A model generated the notes under the pieces. The model was not told the origin of the DNA. It did no database searches and saw nothing but the letters and a program-made list of their open reading frames with translations. From Alistipes sp. CAG:831 (lineage in GTDB: Bacteria; Bacteroidota; Bacteroidia; Bacteroidales; UBA932), in NCBI GenBank assembly GCA_000432775.1, contig HF990403.1:1-21312 (forward strand): a stretch of DNA of 21,312 nucleotides, given 5' to 3'. The translations under genes and the position numbers were made by a program. Below are positions 15,758-21,312 of the stretch, in pieces (the first letter of the stretch is position 1; every line of letters starts with the position of its first letter).

Positions 15758-16504
15758 TCAGCGTCTGCGGAACTCGTAGCAGGTGACGGCAGTGGCGATG
15801 GCCACGTTGAGGGATTCGGCGGCTCCGTCGGGGTTGGAGGCGAATGAGGGGATGTGCAGCCTGCGGGTGGCGGCGGCCATGAGGGCGGGGGAGAGGCCGT
15901 CCCTCTCGCTGCCCATCAGGATCAATGCCCGGGTGGTGTCCAGGGCGGCGGAGCGGATGTCCTCTCCGTCGAGGGCAGTGGCGTAGACGGGGATTCCGGC
16001 GGCGGTGCATCCGCGCACAAGCGCATGAAGGTCGCAGGTGACGGCCCGCTGGCGGAAGATGGAGCCCATGGTGGCCTGGACTGTCTTGGGATTGTACAGA
16101 TCGACGCAGTCGGGGGAGAGGTAGACGGTGCCGATGCCGAACCAGTCGGCCAGGCGCAGGATGGTGCCGACGTTCCCCGGGTCGCGGACGGAGTCCAGTC
16201 CGAGGCAGAGGCCTGAGGGCAACGCGGGGGCCGGGGCATTGTCCTGCATCTCTTCCGGAGGGATGCGCAGCACGGCAAGGGCAGGGGAGGGGGACGACAG
16301 ATGGCTCATCCGCCCCATGACCTCCTCCCCGATATCGGAGGTACGGTATACCGCTTCAACCTGGTACCGCTTCTGAGTCAGGGCCTCCCCGACCATTTTC
16401 TCTCCTTCGACGACGAAAAGCCCGTGCTCCTGCCGGAACTTCTTCTGTCCGAGGGAGCGGATGAGCCGGATGTCGGCCTTCGAGGGTATACGGTCGGTCA
16501 GCAT
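15758..16504 (-). CDS. TrmH/SpoU family RNA 2'-O-methyltransferase
   Basis: The 248-residue protein has an N-terminal substrate-binding domain (about 1-95; FVVEGEKMVGEAL is typical) and a SPOUT catalytic domain with all three SpoU motifs: DSVRDPGNVGTILRLADWFG (104-123), LMGSERDGLSP (196-206) and the trefoil-knot motif IPSFASNPDGAAESLNVAIA (218-237). It transfers methyl from SAM to a ribose 2'-OH of rRNA or tRNA; the exact nucleotide cannot be assigned, although the layout resembles RlmB/TsnR-type rRNA enzymes. It begins 18 bp after the arginine decarboxylase gene on the same strand and is probably co-transcribed with it. Its GC content matches the core genes. Confidence 0.9.
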   Translation of the reverse strand: MLTDRIPSKADIRLIRSLGQKKFRQEHGLFVVEGEKMVGEALTQKRYQVEAVYRTSDIGEEVMGRMSHLSSPSPALAVLRIPPEEMQDNAPAPALPSGLCLGLDSVRDPGNVGTILRLADWFGIGTVYLSPDCVDLYNPKTVQATMGSIFRQRAVTCDLHALVRGCTAAGIPVYATALDGEDIRSAALDTTRALILMGSERDGLSPALMAAATRRLHIPSFASNPDGAAESLNVAIATAVTCYEFRRR

Positions 16505-16522
16505 TGTCCCGCAGAACTTCCG

Positions 16523-17920
16523 TTAATATCCCAATATCTTGAGCATCGACTTGTAGGTCTGCTCCTTGCTGAAGAGCTTGGTGGTGTAGTCCCCGTCGGG
16601 GGTCTTGTCGATAATGATGTGCTTGGGAGCGGGCTGGAGGCAGTGCTGGATGCCGCCGTAGCCGGCGATGGACTCCTGGTAGGCTCCGGTGTGGAAGAAT
16701 CCGATGTACAGGGGTTCCGGGTCGTCCGGGGTGACCTTCGGGAGGAAGATGGCGTTGGCGTGCTCCTCGGCGTTGTAGTAGTCCTGGCTGTCGCAGGTGA
16801 GACCTCCGAGGAAGACTCTCTCGTAGGGCTTGTCCCATTTGTTGATGGGCAGGAGGATGAACTTCTGCTTGATGCCCCAGATGTCGGGGAGGGTGGTCAT
16901 GAAGGAGCTGTCTACCATGTACCATTTCTCCCTGTCATTCTGCTGCTTGACTCCGAGGATGGAGAATATGGTGGCTCCGCTCTCGCCGACGGTGTAGGAA
17001 CCGAACTCGGTGAAGATGTTGGGTTCCTCGACTCCCCGGGAGTTACAGATGCTCTTGATCTGGGCCACGACCTCCTCGATCATGTACTCGTAGTCGTAGT
17101 CCATGCCCAGGGAGTTCTTGATCGGCAGGCCGCCGCCGATATTCAGGGAGTCGAGGGTAGGGCAGACAGCCTTGAGGTTGCAGTACACGTTGACGCATTT
17201 GCCCAGCTCGTTCCAGTAGTAGGCGTTGTCCTTGATACCGGTGTTGATGAAGAAGTGTAGCATCTTTAGGCTGAATTTCTTGCTATGGCTGAGCTTTTCC
17301 TGATAGAAGGGCATGATGTCCTTGTAGCGGATACCCAGACGCGAGGTGTAGAACTCAAACTTGGGCTCCTCCTCGGCCGCGATACGGATACCGATGCGGG
17401 TGGGCTCGTTGATCACGGCGTCAAGCTGGTCCAGCTCGGGCATGTTGTCGAGGATGGGTATGGTGTTGTGCCAGCCGTTGTTGATGAACTGGGCGATATT
17501 GGCTATGTATGTGTCTTTCTTGTAGCCGTTGCAGATGATATAGAGATCCTTGTCTACTGTCTTGCTGTCGTAGAGGGACTCTATCAGGTTGAAGTCGAAG
17601 GCCGATGATGTCTCTATGTGGATGTCGTTCTTCAGGGCCTCTTCCAGTACGAAGGAGAAGTGCGAACTCTTGGTACAGTAGCAGTAATGGTAGTCGCCCT
17701 GATAGTCCACCTTGGCCATGGCCACATTGAACATCCTCTTGGCCCGCTGTATCTGCGAGGATATTTTGGGCAGATACGATATCTTCAGCGGCGTGCCGTA
17801 CTGTTCGATGACATCCATCATCGGAATATCGTGGAAATACAGAGCTCCGTCCTCTACACGGAATTCGTCCTGCGGAAACTCGAAGGACTGCTCAACCAAA
17901 TCGATGTACTTGTTCTTCAT
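16523..17920 (-). CDS. speA: PLP-dependent arginine decarboxylase (Bacteroidota short form)
   Basis: The 465-residue protein is a fold-III (alanine-racemase-like barrel) amino-acid decarboxylase. K84 in YCTKSSHF is the likely PLP lysine, GGGLP (262-266) binds the cofactor phosphate, TEFGSYTVG (304-312) follows in the barrel, and LTCDSQD (374-380) holds the substrate-contacting Cys-Asp. It is shorter than the E. coli SpeA (about 630 residues) but matches the Bacteroidota proteins annotated as arginine decarboxylase. It should convert arginine to agmatine, the first step of polyamine synthesis; other basic amino-acid substrates cannot be excluded. It is divergent from tamL, with a 14-bp palindrome overlapping its -7 box, suggesting regulation. 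Downstream is the TrmH-family gene, 18 bp away. Confidence 0.82.
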   Translation of the reverse strand: MKNKYIDLVEQSFEFPQDEFRVEDGALYFHDIPMMDVIEQYGTPLKISYLPKISSQIQRAKRMFNVAMAKVDYQGDYHYCYCTKSSHFSFVLEEALKNDIHIETSSAFDFNLIESLYDSKTVDKDLYIICNGYKKDTYIANIAQFINNGWHNTIPILDNMPELDQLDAVINEPTRIGIRIAAEEEPKFEFYTSRLGIRYKDIMPFYQEKLSHSKKFSLKMLHFFINTGIKDNAYYWNELGKCVNVYCNLKAVCPTLDSLNIGGGLPIKNSLGMDYDYEYMIEEVVAQIKSICNSRGVEEPNIFTEFGSYTVGESGATIFSILGVKQQNDREKWYMVDSSFMTTLPDIWGIKQKFILLPINKWDKPYERVFLGGLTCDSQDYYNAEEHANAIFLPKVTPDDPEPLYIGFFHTGAYQESIAGYGGIQHCLQPAPKHIIIDKTPDGDYTTKLFSKEQTYKSMLKILGY

Positions 17921-17981
17921 ATACTGTAATCCAATTAAGTTACATTTATAGTTTAAAGCGGCATCCGACTAACCCGGATTT

Positions 17982-17995
17982 TTTGCACGTGCAAA
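17982..17995. promoter_or_regulatory. 14-bp perfect palindrome, candidate operator
   Basis: TTTGCACGTGCAAA reads the same on both strands and overlaps the last four bases of the decarboxylase -7 box, ending 13 bases before the tamL -33 box. A dimeric repressor bound here would block the decarboxylase promoter. The regulator is unknown. Confidence 0.4.
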
Positions 17996-17999
17996 TATA
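17992..17999 (-). promoter_or_regulatory. -7 box of the arginine decarboxylase gene
   Basis: On the minus strand TATATTTG fits the Bacteroidota -7 consensus and lies about 72 bases before the ATG at 17920. No clear TTTG -33 element is at the expected distance. Confidence 0.5.
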
Positions 18000-18008
18000 T
18001 CCAAGTAT

Positions 18009-18038
18009 TTTGATTTACATATAAAAATTATAAATTTG
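18009..18038 (+). promoter_or_regulatory. Promoter of tamL
   Basis: TTTG (18009-18012) and TAAATTTG (18031-18038) with an 18-base spacer match the Bacteroidota consensus. Transcription near 18045 leaves fewer than ten bases before the ATG at 18054 and excludes the in-frame TTG at 18036 as the start. Confidence 0.6.
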
Positions 18039-18053
18039 CATAAATTAAATTTA

Positions 18054-20402
18054 ATGCGTCCCGACCCAATTCGACATATCCTCCTTGCCTGCTCTTCGGT
18101 GTTACTGGTCAGCCTCCTGGCCTCCTGCAGTACTACCAGGATTCTGTCGAAGGACCAGACGAGGCTCAAGAGCAATGTCGTCACCGTGGTCAATCGCAAG
18201 GACTACCCTGATTTCCAGGACCCCACTCTTGACAACTATGTCCGTCAGAAAGCCAATACATATTTTATAAAGACGCGCCGCGGAGGGTGGAATCCCTTCC
18301 TGTATATCGCCAACTGGACCAACGGCAAGGGCAAGGGATGGGACCGTTTCGTCACCAAACTCGGGCAGGCGCCCGTGGTTTTCGATCCGGCGCTTATGCT
18401 GGACAGCCGGGACAATATAGAGACGCACCTAAAATACATAGGCTACTACGGCTCGACCGTAAAGCCTCTGGCCGAGATCCGCAACAAGCAGACAGTAGTG
18501 GATTACCGCGTGAGGCTGGGACGCCAGTACCCGATCCGGGAGATATCCTACGAGGTGGAGGATCCGCTTCTGGCCGAGGAAATATACAGGGACACCGTCA
18601 ATTCTCTTATAAAGGTGGGAGTTCCTCTGTCGGAATCCCTTCTGGAGAGGGAATCGGAAAGGTCGGAGGCATATCTTCGGGATATAGGCTATTACGAGTT
18701 CTCCAAGAATTTCTATTTCTTTACCGCCGATACCGTATCGGTTCCCGGCTCGGCCCTGCTGAAAGTATCGGTAAGGAACTATCCCAGGGGAGGCCGCCCG
18801 GAAGATGCCGTACGGCACCGACGGTTCTATTTCGGAAAAGTGTCGGTGTATCCGGTCTCGGACAACATCCGCTACAGGGCCTCGATATCCAAGAAGATAC
18901 CCCAGATACTGGACACCGTGCAGTATGAGGACATTACTATTCTCTACGACAGGAAGCGCAAGATCAGGCCGTCGATTCTCTACAAGATGAACCGCATAGA
19001 ACCCGGCGATGTCTACAGTTCGAGCATAGTCAACAGTACCTACCAGAGGATGTCCAATCTGCGTATCTACAGCAGTGTGAGCGTAGAACTTACCAAGACA
19101 GACACCAATATCGTAGACTGCAGCATCCGTCTTATTCCGTCCAAGGCCCACGGCTACAAGGTGAACCTCGAGGCGTCCACCAACTCCACCGGCCTGATAG
19201 GTATCTCTCCAACAGTCTCGTATTACAACCGCAACATATTCAAGGGAGGGGAGTGGCTGTCCCTCTCGGTCTCCGGCAATTTCCAGTTTTCCGTCCGCGA
19301 CGATACCAGGGCCACTGAATTCGGTGCGAATGCCGGCCTCAGTTTCCCGACCTTCGTCTTCCTGCCGGACCGGATGTTCAAGAACATCATTCCCCGTACC
19401 GACGTTGAGTTGTCCTACAACTACCAGCGCCGTCCGGAGTACACCCGCAATATGATAGGTGCCAACTTCGGCTGGAGCTGGAGCAGCCAGTCCAACAAGT
19501 ACTACTTCAAAGTGGTGCCGCTGCAGATAAACATAGTCAATCTTCCTGTATACAGCGACGCTTTCCTGGAATCACTTACCAATCCGTTTGTCCGTGAGGC
19601 CTACAAGAACCACTTCGAGTTCGGTTTAGGATTCGACATACAGTACAGCAGCGACCCCAATGTCAATCCCGCCAACTCCTTTTTCAAGGCAGACCTGCAG
19701 TTCGACCTTGCCGGCAACCTGCTGTCGGCCTTCAACCGCTTCATGCCGGTGGACAGCTCAGGTTTCCGGACTATCTGGAATTCTCCATATTCACAGTTCG
19801 TAAGGACAGAACTTTCCCTCGCCTACACATGGAAGTTCGGCAGGGACAATAAGCAGGCTCTCGCGGTCCGGGCGCTGGGCGGCATCGGCTATGCTTACGG
19901 CAACTCTGCCAAGATGCCTTTCGAGCGTCTGTTCTGGGCGGGAGGCTCAAACAGCCTCAGGGGCTGGACTGCCCGCAGCGTGGGACCTGGCTCATCTCAG
20001 ATGGACGAGACATTCTCGATTCCAAACCAGACGGGCGATATGCGCCTGGAGGCCAATATTGAGTACAGATTTCCCCTCTTCTCCATATTCAGGGGAGCGG
20101 TATTCGCGGACTGGGGCAATGTCTGGAACCTCGCCCGCACCGGCGACCATGAGTCCATGGATGGCGGCAGCACGGAAGACCAGACGGCTGAGGAATTGTC
20201 CTATTTTTCCTGGAAAAATATGCTGCGGACCTCCGCTCTCAGTGCCGGTGCCGGTCTGCGCCTGGACCTGAATTTCGTAGTAATAAGGTTCGACGTCGGC
20301 ATCAAGCTGTACGACCCTTCGGAGCAAAGATGGCCCAATATCAGGACATGGTTCCGCAGGGGAGGGTATGCCTTCCAGTTCGGTATCGGCTATCCCTTCT
20401 AG
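18054..20402 (+). CDS. tamL: TamL: lipid-anchored BamA/TamA-family outer-membrane protein
   Basis: The 782-residue protein (start ATG at 18054) carries a lipoprotein signal, hydrophobic stretch then LASC with C25 as the lipidated residue, the feature that separates Bacteroidota TamL from other Omp85 proteins. POTRA-like segments follow (for example RQYPIREISYEV and RRFYFGKVSVYP). The C-terminal half is a 16-strand-type beta barrel with many alternating strands, the Omp85 lid-loop motif as SNSLRGW at about residue 630, and a final aromatic strand ending GIGYPF. It is expected to help insert or assemble outer-membrane or surface proteins, usually with TamB. No tamB lies next to it in the window; downstream is convergent rarA, 7 bp away. 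It is divergent from the arginine decarboxylase. Confidence 0.87.
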   Translation: MRPDPIRHILLACSSVLLVSLLASCSTTRILSKDQTRLKSNVVTVVNRKDYPDFQDPTLDNYVRQKANTYFIKTRRGGWNPFLYIANWTNGKGKGWDRFVTKLGQAPVVFDPALMLDSRDNIETHLKYIGYYGSTVKPLAEIRNKQTVVDYRVRLGRQYPIREISYEVEDPLLAEEIYRDTVNSLIKVGVPLSESLLERESERSEAYLRDIGYYEFSKNFYFFTADTVSVPGSALLKVSVRNYPRGGRPEDAVRHRRFYFGKVSVYPVSDNIRYRASISKKIPQILDTVQYEDITILYDRKRKIRPSILYKMNRIEPGDVYSSSIVNSTYQRMSNLRIYSSVSVELTKTDTNIVDCSIRLIPSKAHGYKVNLEASTNSTGLIGISPTVSYYNRNIFKGGEWLSLSVSGNFQFSVRDDTRATEFGANAGLSFPTFVFLPDRMFKNIIPRTDVELSYNYQRRPEYTRNMIGANFGWSWSSQSNKYYFKVVPLQINIVNLPVYSDAFLESLTNPFVREAYKNHFEFGLGFDIQYSSDPNVNPANSFFKADLQFDLAGNLLSAFNRFMPVDSSGFRTIWNSPYSQFVRTELSLAYTWKFGRDNKQALAVRALGGIGYAYGNSAKMPFERLFWAGGSNSLRGWTARSVGPGSSQMDETFSIPNQTGDMRLEANIEYRFPLFSIFRGAVFADWGNVWNLARTGDHESMDGGSTEDQTAEELSYFSWKNMLRTSALSAGAGLRLDLNFVVIRFDVGIKLYDPSEQRWPNIRTWFRRGGYAFQFGIGYPF

Positions 20403-20409
20403 GCGTTTC

Positions 20410-21312
20410 CTATTTCTTGTCGTTGTACTTGGGCCAAAGGCGTTCCATGCGGGCGCGTATGTCCTTTTCGCGGGGATTGTCGCCGGGATTGTAGAAACGT
20501 GTGCCGCTCAGCCCCTCGGGCAGGAATTCCTGGTCGGTGAAGTTGCCCTCGTAGTCATGGGCGTAACGGTAGCCCTCGTGGTAACCCAGGTCCTTCATGA
20601 GTTTGGTTGGGGCATTCCGCAGGTGCAGGGGTACGGGAGAGTTGTCTCCGCTGCCTACCAACCCGAGGGCTGCGTCTATAGCCATGTAGGCCGAGTTGCT
20701 CTTGGAGCAGGTAGCCAGATAGATTGCGCACTCCGAAAGGATGATGCGGGCCTCGGGCATGCCTATCTTATGCACGGCGTCGAAGGTGGCCTGGGCGAGG
20801 AGCAGGGCGTTGGGATTGGCCAGGCCTATGTCCTCTGAGGCAAGTATTACCATCCTGCGGGCAATGAACAGAGGGTCCTCGCCTCCGGCCAGCATCCTGG
20901 CCATCCAGTAAACGGCTCCGTTGGGGTCTGAGCCGCGTATGCTCTTGATAAAGGCCGAGATGATGTCGTAGTGCATCTCTCCGTTCTTGTCGTAGACGGT
21001 GATGTTCTCCTGAAGGCGGTCCGCAACTGTAGCGTCGTCGATGATTACCGGCGCGTCCGGAGGGAAGGAGTTTACGACTATTTCTAAGATATTGAGCAAC
21101 TTACGCGCATCCCCTCCGGAGAAACGGAAGAGGGCCGTCCGCTCGCGGACCTCGATATTGCGGGAGCGCAGGTAGGCGTCCTGAGTCAGGGCCCTGTCCA
21201 GCAGCAGCTCCAGGTCCTTGACATCCAGGGATTTCATTACGAATACCTGGCAACGGGACAGGAGCGGGGTTATGACCTCGAACGAGGGATTCTCCGTAGT
21301 AGCTCCGATGAG
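20410..21312 (-). CDS. rarA: Replication-associated recombination protein RarA (5' part outside window)
   Basis: The frame is open to the window edge, so the start, Walker A and Walker B lie beyond 21312. Visible residues begin LIGATTENPSFEV, the sensor-1 region typical of RarA/MgsA (WRNIP1 family), then LLSRCQVF with the arginine finger. The C-terminal part has the clamp-loader-like helical domain (SGGDARKLLNILE, sensor 2) and the tetramerisation region (IKSIRGSDPNGAVYWMARML, ILASEDIGLANP, and Y-x-H-DYEGNF near the end). An ATG at 21237 is internal. RarA acts with the replisome at stalled forks, on single-strand/double-strand junctions. It is convergent with tamL. Confidence 0.93.
   Translation of the reverse strand, partial: LIGATTENPSFEVITPLLSRCQVFVMKSLDVKDLELLLDRALTQDAYLRSRNIEVRERTALFRFSGGDARKLLNILEIVVNSFPPDAPVIIDDATVADRLQENITVYDKNGEMHYDIISAFIKSIRGSDPNGAVYWMARMLAGGEDPLFIARRMVILASEDIGLANPNALLLAQATFDAVHKIGMPEARIILSECAIYLATCSKSNSAYMAIDAALGLVGSGDNSPVPLHLRNAPTKLMKDLGYHEGYRYAHDYEGNFTDQEFLPEGLSGTRFYNPGDNPREKDIRARMERLWPKYNDKK

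Noticed and set aside
16301..17260. 319-codon plus-strand frame opposite the TrmH and decarboxylase genes
   Set aside because: Frame shadow of two well-supported genes; composition is repetitive V/G/D/L typical of antisense reading.
1..21312. CRISPR array, tRNA genes, integrase or transposase
   Set aside because: Looked for regularly spaced repeats, cloverleaf-like sequences and recombinase motifs; none seen.

Overview
The window looks like a chromosomal segment of a gut-type Bacteroidota, most likely Bacteroidales. The evidence is four matches to the Bacteroidota -7 promoter box TAnnTTTG placed directly in front of genes, no obvious Shine-Dalgarno sequences, a PER/CfxA-type (subclass A2) class A beta-lactamase, a lipid-anchored TamA-like protein (TamL), and the short Bacteroidota-type arginine decarboxylase. 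The genus cannot be fixed from the sequence alone.

Layout: (1) 119-5752 is an AT-rich accessory/defence block. It holds a DGQHR-domain protein on the plus strand, convergent with a three-gene minus-strand operon: m5C DNA methyltransferase, McrB-like AAA+ GTPase and LlaJI/McrC-like nuclease. This resembles a LlaJI/BsuMI-type restriction-modification system. (2) 6033-9986 is a GC-rich core-like minus-strand operon rlmD - class A beta-lactamase - mnmE, with a clear promoter in front of rlmD. (3) 9987-10504 has no protein gene. It contains the rlmD promoter, an AT-rich patch, a plus-strand promoter and, directly after it, a roughly 185-nt imperfect hairpin (10254-10438) that looks like a structured RNA with 6S-like architecture. 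(4) 10505-14495 is a second accessory block on the plus strand: a 67-aa unknown, a divergent uracil-DNA-glycosylase-like protein, a decayed dprA-like gene, an unknown protein, RtcB and PrfH. RtcB and PrfH form an RNA-repair/ribosome-rescue pair. (5) 14529-15659 is an AAA/DUF4143 ATPase on the minus strand. (6) 15758-21312 returns to core-like GC-rich genes: SpoU/TrmH rRNA methyltransferase, arginine decarboxylase, divergent tamL, and the partial rarA cut by the window edge.

Functional reading: two accessory islands flank a conserved RNA-modification operon (rlmD, mnmE) that carries a chromosomal beta-lactamase. One island is a DNA-level defence system. The other combines a DNA-repair-like protein with a module whose known role is repair and rescue of ribosomes cleaved in the 16S decoding centre. 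I see no tRNA, intact rRNA, CRISPR array, transposase or integrase in the window.
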